Assembly: GCF_018137945.1 (NCBI RefSeq)
Contig: NZ_CP073089.1
Location: 62,001 to 126,000 of the forward strand
Source: Brevibacterium sp. W7.2
Lineage (GTDB): Bacteria; Actinomycetota; Actinomycetes; Actinomycetales; Brevibacteriaceae
Direction: 5' to 3'
Length of the DNA: 64,000 nt
Shown: piece after piece, positions 1 to 8,952 of the stretch
Layout: each line of letters begins with the position of its first letter
Numbering within the stretch: the stretch's first letter is position 1
Program-made: the position numbers and the translations under genes
The notes under the pieces: generated by a model
Told to the model about the DNA's origin: nothing
The model's database searches: none
Seen by the model: only the letters and a program-made list of their open reading frames with translations

Positions 1-1
1 C

Positions 2-2569
2 CTCACCGACCCGCGCAGCGTCTTCCAGATACTCAAGCGCCACTACTCGCGCTACACCGCGGAGATGGTCGCCGAATCGTGCGGGATCTCGGAGTCGGAC
101 TTCGAATACCTCCTCGAATCGATCACGACGAACTCCGGTCGCGAACGGACCACGTGCTTCGCCTACGCGGTCGGGTGGACGCAGCACAGCCTCGGCGCGC
201 AATTCATCCGCACCGCCTCGATCCTCCAGCTCCTGCTCGGCAACATGGGTCGCCCCGGCGGCGGCATCATGGCGCTGCGCGGACACGCGACGATCCAGGG
301 ATCGACGGACATCCCGACGCTGTTCAACCTCCTGCCCGGGTACCTGCCGATGCCGAGCGCCGGCGTCCACGACACGTTCGACGACTACGTCGCCGCCGTC
401 GGCACGCCCGAGACCCACAAGGGCTACTGGGCCAACGGCCGCAGCTACGCGACGAACCTGCTCAAGGCCTGGTGGGGTGACGCGGCGACGCGGGAGAACG
501 ACTTCGCGTTCGACTACCTGCCGCGGATCAACGGCGCCCACGGCACCTACCAGACGCAGGTGCGGATGCTCAACGACGGCGTCGACGGGTACTTCCTCCT
601 CGGCCAGAACCCGGCCGTGGGGTCGGCGAACGGGCGCATGCAGCGGATGGCGATGAGCCACCTCAAATGGCTCGTCGTCCGCGACTTCAGCCTCATCGAA
701 TCCGCCACCTGGTGGAAGGACGGCCCGGAGATCGAGACCGGTGAGCTGCGCACCGAGGACATCGACACCGAGGTCTTCTTCATGCCCGCGGCCAACCACA
801 CGGAGAAGGCGGGCACGTTCACCCAGACGCAGCGCCTCGTCCAGTGGCGGCACAAGGCGGTCAACCCGCCGGGTGAGGCGCAGAGCGAACTCGAGTTCTT
901 CTACGAGCTCGGCAAGCGCATCCGCGCGAAGCTCGCCGACTCCGACGATCCGCGCGATCGCCCGCTCCTCGACCTGACGTGGGACTACCCGCTCGACGAG
1001 GACGGCGAGGTCGATCCCGAAGCGGTCCTCGCCGAAGTCAACGGCTACTACGTCGGCGGGGAGAAGGACGGGCAGCCGCTCGACGTCTACACCCAGATGC
1101 GCGATGACGGCACGACCGCCGGCGGCTGCTGGATCTACACCGGCATCTACTCCGGCGGCGTCAACCTGGCCGCCCGGCGCAAACCGCGCACCGAGCAGGA
1201 CGAGATCGCCTCCGAATGGGCATGGGCGTGGCCGGCGAACCGCCGGATCCTCTACAACCGCGCCTCGGCCGACCCCGAGGGCAAGCCGTGGTCGGAGCGG
1301 AAGAAGCTCGTGTGGTGGGACACGGACAAGGCCCGCTGGGTCGGCGCCGACGAACCCGACTTCCCCGTCGAGCTCAACCCCGAAGCACACTCCGATGTGC
1401 CCTTCGGCGGTCCGAGCCAACTCGACGGCGACGACCCGTTCATCATGCAGGCCGACGGCAAGGGCTGGCTCTTCGCCCCCGGCGGCATGGTCGACGGACC
1501 CCTGCCCACGCACTACGAACCGCAGGAATCGACGATCGGCAACCCGCTCTACACGCAGCAGAACAATCCGCTGCGCAAGATCATGCGCCGGGAGGACAAC
1601 CTGTCGGCCCCGGGTGCCGGGTTCCCCGGTTCCGAGGTCTACCCGTACGTGTTCACGACCTACCGGCTCACCGAGCACCACACGGCCGGCGGCATGTCCC
1701 GCTGGCTGTCCTACCTCTCGGAGCTCCAACCCGAGATGTTCTGCGAGGTCTCACCGGAGCTCGCCGAAGAGGTCGGACTCGAACCCTACGGCTGGGCGAC
1801 CCTCGTCTCCCCCCGGGCGGCGATCGAGGCCCGCGTCCTCATCACCGAGCGGATGACGCCTTTGAAGATCGGCGGCAAGTGGGTCCACCAGATCGGCCTG
1901 CCCTACCACTGGGGCGTCGGCGGCAAGGGCGCGTGGGTCGACGGCGATTCGGCCAACGACCTCCTCGGCGTGACGATGGACCCCAACGTCTTCATCCAGA
2001 ACGGCAAGTACGTCGCCGGCACCGCCCTGCCGGGCAGGCGGCCGCGCGGGCCCGAGCTCGTCGACTTCGTCGAGAAGTACCAGCGCGAGGCCGGTCTCAC
2101 CCCCGAGTCGGGCAACGAACTCGTCACGGTCCCGCCCGAGGTCGTCGACCGCGCCGCCGAGGCGAGCTCCCCGGCGCACACGGGCGGGCACAACGAGCGC
2201 GGAGGCGACTCCGCGGTCGGTGTCACCCCCGGTCGCACGTACGGAGCCGACGAATCCCAGGACTCCGGAACCGCCTCGGCGAAGGGCTACAGCGCACCCA
2301 CGGATTCCGGGGACTCCGCAGGCAGCGGAGCCGGCGACAGCGGCGCGCCCGAGGATGCCGGCGATCGCGAGTCCGGCGGCGAGCAGCCGGACAAGCGGGT
2401 CGACGCGAACTACGCCGTCGACGGGGACCCGACCGACGGCGACCCGCACTTCGGCTACGACGCCGACGGCAAGCCGTACCAGCCGGTCGATCCCGAACAG
2501 CCCGCGAACGCGTGGGAGTACGAGAAGAACGCGCGCAGGAGAGCAGAAGAGGAAGAGGAGGAGAACTGA
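2..2569 (+). CDS. fdhA: Formate dehydrogenase alpha subunit, molybdopterin-binding (5'-truncated by window edge)
   Basis: This is the C-terminal 855 residues of a molybdopterin oxidoreductase, open from base 2 with no start codon, so the N-terminus (Fe-S cluster and the Sec or Cys ligand to molybdenum) lies left of the window. A molybdopterin-dinucleotide-binding domain is visible around 1620-2060 (GSEVYPYVFTTYRLTEHHTAG split over 1628-1690). The gene overlaps the Fe-S subunit by one base (TGATG), as in fdh operons. Formate would be oxidised to CO2 here and electrons passed to the beta subunit. Oddity: after about base 2150 the protein runs into roughly 130 residues of Ser/Gly/Asp-rich sequence and a Glu-rich end not expected in the catalytic fold. 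Selenocysteine use is inferred from selA, selB, selD and tRNA-Sec nearby. Confidence 0.93.
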   Translation, partial: LTDPRSVFQILKRHYSRYTAEMVAESCGISESDFEYLLESITTNSGRERTTCFAYAVGWTQHSLGAQFIRTASILQLLLGNMGRPGGGIMALRGHATIQGSTDIPTLFNLLPGYLPMPSAGVHDTFDDYVAAVGTPETHKGYWANGRSYATNLLKAWWGDAATRENDFAFDYLPRINGAHGTYQTQVRMLNDGVDGYFLLGQNPAVGSANGRMQRMAMSHLKWLVVRDFSLIESATWWKDGPEIETGELRTEDIDTEVFFMPAANHTEKAGTFTQTQRLVQWRHKAVNPPGEAQSELEFFYELGKRIRAKLADSDDPRDRPLLDLTWDYPLDEDGEVDPEAVLAEVNGYYVGGEKDGQPLDVYTQMRDDGTTAGGCWIYTGIYSGGVNLAARRKPRTEQDEIASEWAWAWPANRRILYNRASADPEGKPWSERKKLVWWDTDKARWVGADEPDFPVELNPEAHSDVPFGGPSQLDGDDPFIMQADGKGWLFAPGGMVDGPLPTHYEPQESTIGNPLYTQQNNPLRKIMRREDNLSAPGAGFPGSEVYPYVFTTYRLTEHHTAGGMSRWLSYLSELQPEMFCEVSPELAEEVGLEPYGWATLVSPRAAIEARVLITERMTPLKIGGKWVHQIGLPYHWGVGGKGAWVDGDSANDLLGVTMDPNVFIQNGKYVAGTALPGRRPRGPELVDFVEKYQREAGLTPESGNELVTVPPEVVDRAAEASSPAHTGGHNERGGDSAVGVTPGRTYGADESQDSGTASAKGYSAPTDSGDSAGSGAGDSGAPEDAGDRESGGEQPDKRVDANYAVDGDPTDGDPHFGYDADGKPYQPVDPEQPANAWEYEKNARRRAEEEEEEN

Positions 2570-3666
2570 TGTCGGCACCGACGCTGGATTCCGGCACCGT
2601 CGCGGACGGCCATTGGCATGACACGACGCAGAATCGCAAGGGATTCTTCACCGATACCTCGATCTGCATCGGCTGCAAGGCCTGCGAGGTCGCGTGCAAG
2701 GAGTGGAACCACAACCCGCAGGACGGGAACTTCGAGATCCTCGGGATGTCGTATGACAACACCGGTGAGCTCGGCGCGAACACGTGGCGCCACGTAGCGT
2801 TCGTCGAACAGGGCAAGGAGCAGATCGAAGCGGCCAGGGAGTCCGGGCGCAAGCTCGTCAACCTCGGCATGCCCTCGATCCGGCCGCGCACCGACGAGAC
2901 CGCGGGTCCGCAGCCGGTGGGCGGCGGACTGCCGTCGTCACCGCAGCTCGACGTCGACCTCCTCGCCCCCGGCGCGCTCGACCCCGTCGACTTCGACGGT
3001 GTCGACACGACCCCGCCGGACACCGCGGACTTCCGCTGGCTGATGTCCTCCGACGTGTGCAAGCACTGCACGCACGCCGGCTGCCTCGACGTGTGCCCGA
3101 CCGGTGCGCTCTTCCGCACCGAGTTCGACACCGTCGTCGTCCAGGCCGATGTCTGCAACGGCTGCGGCACGTGCGTGGCCGGCTGCCCGTTCGGCGTCAT
3201 CGAACGCCGTGACGACGGCACGATCCGACCGCCCACGGATCGCGGCGGAGAGGAGTACCCGCTCGACACCGCGGACATCCCGAACATGCACACGGCGAAC
3301 AAGTGCACGCTCTGCTACGACCGCCTCGTCGAGGGCCAGACCCCGGCCTGCGCGCAGACGTGCCCGACGACGTCGATCAAGTTCGGCGACCGCGAGGACA
3401 TGGTCGCCCAGGCCCATGAGCGGGTCGCCGATCTCCACGCGAAGGGACTCACCGAGGCGCGCCTCTACGGGGCGAACCCGAACGACGGGGTCGGCGGCAC
3501 CGGCTCGGTCTTCCTCCTCCTCGACGAACCCGAGGTCTACGGCCTGCCGCCGGATCCCCGGGTCGCGACGAAGGACCTGCCCGCGATGTTCGCCACCGCC
3601 GGCATCGCCGCCCTCGGCATGATCGCCGCGGCCGGCCTGTCCTTCCTCGGGAGCAAGCGTTCATGA
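2569..3666 (+). CDS. fdhB: Formate dehydrogenase beta subunit, four [4Fe-4S] clusters
   Basis: A 365-residue ferredoxin-like electron-transfer subunit. Four cysteine groups are visible: CIGCKACEVACKEWN near the N-terminus, CKHCTHAGCLDVCPTGA, CNGCGTCVAGCPFG, and a last group with CTLCYDR and CAQTCP. This is the usual set for FdoH/FdnH-type subunits carrying electrons from the alpha subunit to a membrane partner. The last 25 residues form one hydrophobic helix (AGIAALGMIAAAGLSFLG), a membrane anchor as in FdoH. The start at 2569 overlaps the alpha stop by one base and the stop overlaps the next start as ATGA, so the three subunits are translationally coupled. A longer in-frame ORF begins upstream but would read through the alpha gene. 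Confidence 0.95.
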   Translation: MSAPTLDSGTVADGHWHDTTQNRKGFFTDTSICIGCKACEVACKEWNHNPQDGNFEILGMSYDNTGELGANTWRHVAFVEQGKEQIEAARESGRKLVNLGMPSIRPRTDETAGPQPVGGGLPSSPQLDVDLLAPGALDPVDFDGVDTTPPDTADFRWLMSSDVCKHCTHAGCLDVCPTGALFRTEFDTVVVQADVCNGCGTCVAGCPFGVIERRDDGTIRPPTDRGGEEYPLDTADIPNMHTANKCTLCYDRLVEGQTPACAQTCPTTSIKFGDREDMVAQAHERVADLHAKGLTEARLYGANPNDGVGGTGSVFLLLDEPEVYGLPPDPRVATKDLPAMFATAGIAALGMIAAAGLSFLGSKRS

Positions 3667-5039
3667 GCTCATCCGTTTACGATTCGTACCGTCCCCCCGA
3701 GCCAGAAGGCGGGCGGAAGAAGCGTCGCCGAGGCGGTCGCGGGGGATCCGGGTCCGGCTCCGGTGGCTCCGGAGGTCGGGGCTCCGGTGGCTCCGGCGGG
3801 GGCTGGCAGAACCGCGGTGCCGACGGCGGACGCGAGATGCCGATGGTCGAGGACGTCGAGTTCACCTCGTACTACGGTCGCCCGATCGTCAAGCCGCCGC
3901 CATGGGGTCATGAGATCTCGCTCTACCTCTTCCTCGGCGGGCTCGCCGGCGGGTCGACGCTGCTCGGCCTCGGCGCTCAGCTGAGCGACCGGCCCGGCAT
4001 GCGCACGGCCACCCGTCTCACCGCGATCGGCGCGACGGCCCTCGGCGGCGCGGCGCTCGTCAAGGACCTCGGTCGCCCCGAGCGCTTCATCAACATGATG
4101 CGCGTGGTCAAGGTGTCCTCCCCGATGAGCCTCGGCACGTGGATCCTCTCGGGCTTCGGCGTCGGTGCCGGCGTCACCTCGGTCATCGAGGTCGACCGGC
4201 TGACGAAGGAGATCCTGCCGCTGGGACCGCTGCGCAAGGTCCTCCACGCACTCGAGCTGCCCGCGGCCCTCGAGTCCGCTCTCTTCGCGACTCCGCTGGC
4301 CGCGTACACGGCGGTCCTCCTCGGCGACACGGCGGTGCCGACGTGGAATGCCGCGGGCCGCAACGGGCTGCCGTTCGTCTTCGTGTCCTCGGCGTCGCTG
4401 GCCGCCGGCGGTGCCGCGATGGCGCTCTCACCCGTGCGCGAAGCCGAACCGGCGCGTCTGCTCGCGCTCATGGGCTCGGCCGGCGACCTCTATGCGATGT
4501 CGCGGATGAAGAAGGGCATGCACCCCGTCGAGGTCGAGCCGATGGAGGAGGGCGAACCCGGCCACAAGCTCCACCGTGCCGAGAAGCTCCTCATCGCCGG
4601 AGCGATCGGCGCGGCCGTCGTCGAGGTGGGGGCGCGGATCTTCGCGAAGAAGCTCGGCTCCCGCACCGGCGACAAGGCGCTGCGCGGGGTCAAGGGCGTC
4701 GCGAAGACGGCGGCCACCGGCGTCGCCGGTCTCACGGCATCGGGTGCCGCGCAGGCCGTGGCCAAGGGCGTCGCCGGACGTGCGGTCGCCTCCGGCGCTG
4801 CCACCGTCGCGGCGAACAAGGCGGGACGCAGCTGGAAGACCCGCGCGCTGCTGCGGACATTGTCCGTGGTCAGCGGCACGGCACTGGCGGCAGCCTCGGC
4901 GTACACCCGCTTCGGGATGCTCGAAGCCGGCATCGATTCGACGAAGGACCCGCGCTACGTCATCGAACCGCAGCGCGCCCGCCTCGAGGAGCGCCGCGCC
5001 CAGGGCATCACCGACGACTCGATCACCACCGGCTGGTAG
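3663..5039 (+). CDS. nrfD: NrfD/PsrC-type membrane subunit of formate dehydrogenase
   Basis: A 458-residue polytopic protein coupled to the beta subunit by a 4-base ATGA overlap. Conserved NrfD features include the first helix region (WGHEISLYLFLGGLAGGSTL) and the loop KDLGRPERFINMMRVVKVSSPMS, shown here in two parts around 4060-4130. It probably passes electrons from the Fe-S subunit to menaquinone. Two regions are unusual. Residues about 12-55 are a Gly/Ser/Arg linker. Between late helices (about 4640-4840) lies a Lys/Ala/Gly-rich segment with repeated GVA and KGVA words (GVKGVAKTAATGVAGL). An NrfD partner instead of a cytochrome b FdnI-type gamma subunit is common in actinobacteria. Confidence 0.9.
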   Translation: MSSSVYDSYRPPEPEGGRKKRRRGGRGGSGSGSGGSGGRGSGGSGGGWQNRGADGGREMPMVEDVEFTSYYGRPIVKPPPWGHEISLYLFLGGLAGGSTLLGLGAQLSDRPGMRTATRLTAIGATALGGAALVKDLGRPERFINMMRVVKVSSPMSLGTWILSGFGVGAGVTSVIEVDRLTKEILPLGPLRKVLHALELPAALESALFATPLAAYTAVLLGDTAVPTWNAAGRNGLPFVFVSSASLAAGGAAMALSPVREAEPARLLALMGSAGDLYAMSRMKKGMHPVEVEPMEEGEPGHKLHRAEKLLIAGAIGAAVVEVGARIFAKKLGSRTGDKALRGVKGVAKTAATGVAGLTASGAAQAVAKGVAGRAVASGAATVAANKAGRSWKTRALLRTLSVVSGTALAAASAYTRFGMLEAGIDSTKDPRYVIEPQRARLEERRAQGITDDSITTGW

Positions 5040-5045
5040 CCGGCC

Positions 5046-5067
5046 GCGGGGCGGTGCGCCGCCCCGC
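5046..5067 (+). terminator. Rho-independent-type hairpin after the fdh operon
   Basis: A perfect 9-bp GC stem (GCGGGGCGG / CCGCCCCGC) with a TGCG loop begins 7 bases after the nrfD stop. There is no T-run, which is common for actinobacterial terminators. Confidence 0.7.
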
Positions 5068-5188
5068 AGGGTGTCGGTGCGTGCAGCCGACTTGAAGGTC
5101 TCCAGGCCGCGTGCCCGGTGTCTGCGTCAACTTTCTGTCCTGCTCAGGTGCGCCGCATCCGAGACCGCTGGGCGCGCCGTCCCTTGCC

Positions 5189-5683
5189 GCGAACACTACC
5201 CGCAGCCGCAGCTGCTACGCGGAGGGCGACACCCACCTCGGCGCGCGATTTCCTCCACGCGGCTGCGTACGCACAACCCTCGGCTCCACACACCACCCGT
5301 GCACGCGGTGTGTGTGAAGCTCCGCGTGCGGGGTTGCCGTCGGGCGCGCAGTCTCTGGGCGCGAACACTACCCGCAGCCGTAGCTACAACGCGGAGGGCG
5401 ACACCCACCTCGGCGCGCGATTTCCTCCGCGCAGCTGCGCACGCACAACCCTCGGCTTCACACACCACTCGTGCACGCGGTGTGCGTGAAGCTCCGCGTG
5501 CGGGGTTGCCCGTCGGGCGCGCAGTCTCTGGGCGCGAACACTACCCGCAGCCGCTGTTCCTACGTGGAAGGCGACTCCCACCTCGGGGCGTGAGTTCCTC
5601 CGCGGAGCTGCGTACGCACAACCCTCGGCTCCACACACCACCCATGCACGCGGTGTGTGTGCAGCTCCGGGTGCGGGGTTGCC
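5189..5683. repeat. Three tandem 150-bp repeats with internal hairpins
   Basis: Three cores, 5189-5338, 5361-5510 and 5534-5683, each exactly 150 bp, start with GCGAACACTACCCGCAGCCG and end with GGGGTTGCC. Short spacers of 22-23 bp separate them, and the spacers before copies 2 and 3 are nearly identical to each other (GCGCGCAGTCTCTGGG). Each core holds an inverted repeat; in copy 1 it is CACACACC at 5287-5294 and GGTGTGTG at 5307-5314, inside a longer imperfect hairpin formed with the flanking GCACAACCC and GGGGTTGCC sequences. Copies differ by scattered substitutions. No coding gene is supported in 5068-5744; the open frames there change amino-acid content with each repeat. Confidence 0.9.
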
Positions 5684-5744
5684 GCCGGGTGCCTCTGTGC
5701 CTGCGACGCCGGGCGTGCTGCGGAGGCTGCGCGCCCTTCGAGAG

Positions 5745-7388
5745 CTACTCGCGCGTCGACGCCGCGCTGCCGGCGACGAGTTCTCCGTCGACGTAGGTCC
5801 GCAGGACCGTCGCCCCGAGGAGGTCGTCCGGGTCGCCGGTGAACGGGTTGACGTCGAGGACGACGAGATTCGCGCGCCCACCGGACACGATCCGCCCGAT
5901 CCCGTCACCGAACTCGCCCGCCAGCGCTCCCGCGAAGGTCAGCCCCTCAAGGGCCTGACCTGGGGTGAACGCCCGCTCAGGGTGATAGGCGGCAGGTCCC
6001 GGGCTGAGCGCCGACCGTGTCGTCAGCGCGATGAAGAGATTGTGCGCCGCCTCGAGGGGAGCGGTGGGCGCATCGGTGCCGAGCGCGATCCGCACCCCCG
6101 CGTCGCGGAACTTCTGCCAGGGGAAGCCCGACTCCGCGCGGTCGTCGCCGAGCATCGTCATCCAGTTGTCCATGATCGCCGGGTCGCAATGGACCGGCTG
6201 GAGCGACGCGACGACGCCGAGCGCGGCCATGCGGCGGATCGTGTCATCCGTGACGGACTCGAGATGCTCGATGCGCGGACTGCGCAGTCGCGGACCGTTC
6301 GCCCGCACGCATTCCTCGACGAGGTCGAGCGCGATCTCGCTCGCATGGTCGCCGATCGCGTGCATCGCCAGCTGCAGGCCGGCGGCATCGGCGGCCACGG
6401 CCACCGGTGCGGCGGTCTGAAACGACCAGATCGCCTCGGCGTTCGTCCCGTTCGCATACGGTGCCCGCATCGCCGCGGTGCACGCATCGATGACGCCGTC
6501 GAGGATGAACTTCACCCCGGCCAGGCGGAACCACTCGGAGCCGTCCAGCGACGCCACCTGGTCGCGCACCTCGACCGCTCGCGCGACCTGGGCGAGATCC
6601 CGCTCGGGATCGCCAGTGGGGCGGAGGAGCCAATGGGCAGTGACGGGGAACGGCAGGCGGCCGTCGCGCTCGAGCAGGCGGACGACGGCGGCGAGCTCAG
6701 GCTCGCCGAGCGCCATGTCGGTCGCCGCGGTCACCCCGTTGGCCAGGTACGCCGCGAACGCCGTGTCGAGGAACCGATCACGATCCGCGGCCGTCGTGAT
6801 CTCATCGAGGTAGGACCACACGTACTCGATCGCCGCGGTCTCGAGCATGAACCCCGTCGCCTGCCCGTCGGCGTCGCGGACGATCTCCCCACCGGGCGGA
6901 TTCGGCGTCTCCGCCGTGATGCCCATCGCCTCGAGCGCCGCAGTGTTGACCCAGGAGGAATGGACGTCGTTCGAGTCGAGGATGACGGGAATGTCGGCGA
7001 TGACCTCGTCGATCATCGCCGCCGTCGGCTGACCACCGGGAACGGCGTCGAACATCCAACTCGCGCCGAGGAGGTACGCCGCCTCCGGCTGCGCGCTGCG
7101 GGCCGCACGCAGCCGCTCCTGGATCTCACTCAGACTCCCGGCGTCGCGCAGCTGCACCTTGTCCAGGGTCTGCCCGAGCATCGCCAGATGCGTATGCGCC
7201 TCGACGAACCCCGGGGACACGAGCGCACCGTCGAGGTCGACCACCTCGGCGCCCTCACCGGCGATCGCACGGACGGTGTCCGCGTCACCGACGGCGAGGA
7301 TCCGTCCCGCCTCAAAGGCGACGGCCTCGTGGAGCGGGGCGTCCGCGATGCCGGTGAAGACTGTGGCGTTGGTGAGGACGGTGGTCAT
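5745..7388 (-). CDS. YtcJ-like metal-dependent amidohydrolase (Amidohydro_3)
   Basis: A 547-residue amidohydrolase-superfamily protein. It starts with the small beta-sandwich strand typical of the family (TNATVFTGIADAPLHEAVAF), then the metal-binding HxH motif in GFVEAHTHLAML, later SPRIEHLESV, and an Asp-containing motif near the end (IALGTDAPTAPLEAAHNL). Family members hydrolyse C-N bonds in cyclic amides, formamides or N-acyl substrates; the substrate cannot be read from sequence. Its start overlaps the stop of the MFS gene by 4 bases and is preceded by GAAAGGA, so the transporter probably imports the substrate. The pair is likely controlled by the divergent TetR gene. Confidence 0.88.
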   Translation of the reverse strand: MTTVLTNATVFTGIADAPLHEAVAFEAGRILAVGDADTVRAIAGEGAEVVDLDGALVSPGFVEAHTHLAMLGQTLDKVQLRDAGSLSEIQERLRAARSAQPEAAYLLGASWMFDAVPGGQPTAAMIDEVIADIPVILDSNDVHSSWVNTAALEAMGITAETPNPPGGEIVRDADGQATGFMLETAAIEYVWSYLDEITTAADRDRFLDTAFAAYLANGVTAATDMALGEPELAAVVRLLERDGRLPFPVTAHWLLRPTGDPERDLAQVARAVEVRDQVASLDGSEWFRLAGVKFILDGVIDACTAAMRAPYANGTNAEAIWSFQTAAPVAVAADAAGLQLAMHAIGDHASEIALDLVEECVRANGPRLRSPRIEHLESVTDDTIRRMAALGVVASLQPVHCDPAIMDNWMTMLGDDRAESGFPWQKFRDAGVRIALGTDAPTAPLEAAHNLFIALTTRSALSPGPAAYHPERAFTPGQALEGLTFAGALAGEFGDGIGRIVSGGRANLVVLDVNPFTGDPDDLLGATVLRTYVDGELVAGSAASTRE

Positions 7389-8773
7389 GATGTCCTTTCG
7401 GTGGAGTCGGTAGGGGAGTCGTCGGTGACGGAGTCCCGTCCGCCAGTGGAACCGGCAAGGGAGTCCGTCGCGGTGTCGGAGGCGTCAGCGGCGGTAGAGG
7501 AGTCGGTCGTGGTGGCGGTCGCCTCGGTGGGGGTGCCCGAGGTCGACGGATCCGCGGGCGGTGTCGGTGAATCCTCGCCGAGGTGGGTCAGGGTGCGTTC
7601 GACGCTCGTCGAGACGCGGGCGATGAGCACCGTGGGGATGACGACGACGAAGCTGACGATGCCCATGATGAGCCCGAAGGCGGGGATGCCGACAGTGTCG
7701 ATGACCCATGCGCCCAGGAGGGGAGCGAAGCTCGACCCGACGATGTAGGCCCCGACGAGGGGACCCGACCAGTAGCCGCGGGCGTCGAGACCGGCGGCGG
7801 TGGCGATGAAGAGGACGAACGCGAACGCGTAGATCGTGTTGACGACGACGATGAGCACGGCCAGGGTCTGCGGATCGGTCGTCATGCCGATCCAGATCTT
7901 CGCCACCCCGCCGAGGATGAGCGCGACGGCCAGCGGCACCGCCCGTCCGATCCGGGTGCCGAGGAGCATGACGATGAGCATCGCCGCGGCCCCGCACCCG
8001 GCGGCGGCGCTGAGGGCGAAGCCGAGAGACTGCTCGCTCAGCCCGACGGAGTCGCCGAGGACCGGAGCGAGCGTCCACACGGAGTCCTCGCTCGTGCCCC
8101 AGAGGGGGAAGACGATGAGGATGCCGATGCCGGCGAGCACGACCTTGCGGGGCGCACGGGTGCCGGCGGGGGACTCGGCGGCGATGACCGCCGAGGAGTA
8201 GTCGGGGGTGGCCGGCAGCCAGATCGTCACGGCGAGGCTGAGGGCCGACAGCAGCGCGAGCGCCCCGAACACCGTGATCTGGGCGAGGCCGATCGCGGGG
8301 ATGACCCCGAGGACGACCATGACGAGGAGGCGATTGACGACGCCGCTCGTCGCGCTCACCCGGTTGGGGTTCTCGATCGCCGCGATCGCAGCCCCCGAGG
8401 TCGAGATCGCCGCGCCCACTCCGGCGCCACCGGCGATGAGTCCGGCGACGATGATCGTGGGACTGCCGATGAACGCCGCGGCGAGGAACCCGATGATGGC
8501 GATGACGAGTCCGACCACGGCGATCGTGCGGCGGTGGCGTCCGGCCGCCGGGCGCGAGGTGCCCAGGCCGACGAGCGCCGAGGCGAGCAGTGCCCACGTG
8601 AGGATGTTGCCGGAGGCGATGACGTCGAAGCCCACATCTTCGAGCACAGCCATGACGAGCGGGGCGAGGTTGGCGAGCATGAGTCCGGCGAGGGCGACGA
8701 GGAAGACCGCCGCGCCGTTGCGCAGTCCGAGCGGGACGCGGGGATCGTCAGCGGGTGCGGGTGCAGTGCTCAT
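7385..8773 (-). CDS. MFS transporter, operonic with amidohydrolase
   Basis: A 462-residue major facilitator protein with about 12 hydrophobic segments beginning at GAAVFLVALAGLMLANLAPL. The start at 8773 (MSTAPAPADD) is chosen because AAAGGGG lies just upstream; a longer frame begins at 8815 but has no ribosome site. The C-terminal about 60 residues are Ser/Thr/Asp-rich and cytoplasmic (GTPTEATATTTDSSTAAD). It shares a 4-base stop/start overlap with the downstream amidohydrolase. CynX/NimT-like or drug-efflux-like activity is possible, and the substrate is unknown. Confidence 0.85.
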   Translation of the reverse strand: MSTAPAPADDPRVPLGLRNGAAVFLVALAGLMLANLAPLVMAVLEDVGFDVIASGNILTWALLASALVGLGTSRPAAGRHRRTIAVVGLVIAIIGFLAAAFIGSPTIIVAGLIAGGAGVGAAISTSGAAIAAIENPNRVSATSGVVNRLLVMVVLGVIPAIGLAQITVFGALALLSALSLAVTIWLPATPDYSSAVIAAESPAGTRAPRKVVLAGIGILIVFPLWGTSEDSVWTLAPVLGDSVGLSEQSLGFALSAAAGCGAAAMLIVMLLGTRIGRAVPLAVALILGGVAKIWIGMTTDPQTLAVLIVVVNTIYAFAFVLFIATAAGLDARGYWSGPLVGAYIVGSSFAPLLGAWVIDTVGIPAFGLIMGIVSFVVVIPTVLIARVSTSVERTLTHLGEDSPTPPADPSTSGTPTEATATTTDSSTAADASDTATDSLAGSTGGRDSVTDDSPTDSTERTS

Positions 8774-8827
8774 GTGGTGGCCCCTTTGCCGGAGTCGGAG
8801 TGCGGGGAACGGCACTCATTGACTAAA

Positions 8828-8840
8828 CGAAAAGTTTTCG
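8828..8840. promoter_or_regulatory. Candidate TetR operator, palindrome CGAAAAGTTTTCG
   Basis: A perfect 6+1+6 palindrome lies in the 179-bp gap between the minus-strand MFS gene (start 8773) and the plus-strand TetR gene (start 8953). Outer AA/TT pairs extend it imperfectly. It is an AT-rich island in GC-rich sequence and sits where a divergent operator is expected. Confidence 0.55.
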
Positions 8841-8952
8841 GTTACCTAGAATGGTGCCTGCCGGTTCGAGAGCTTGTCAATCGCATCGCGGCAGGACATA
8901 GAAGTCCCCGAGGTGAGAAGTCGCAGAGTCGCGAGAAGGAGGAGCGTGCGTC

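Noticed and set aside
5111..5489. Short open frames inside the 150-bp repeats
   Set aside because: Their frames shift between repeat copies because the period is not a multiple of three, and none has a ribosome site or motif.
5189..5683. CRISPR array
   Set aside because: Units are 150 bp with near-identical spacers; no short repeats with variable spacers and no cas genes.
4576..5796. Long plus-strand Arg/Ser-rich open frame across the NrfD gene and repeats
   Set aside because: It is a shadow of nrfD in another frame that continues into the repeat array; composition is Arg/Pro/Ser-rich and no family motif is visible.
5655..7748. 697-codon plus-strand open frame opposite the amidohydrolase
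   Set aside because: Antisense shadow of the amidohydrolase and MFS genes; high-GC antisense frames stay open by codon bias.
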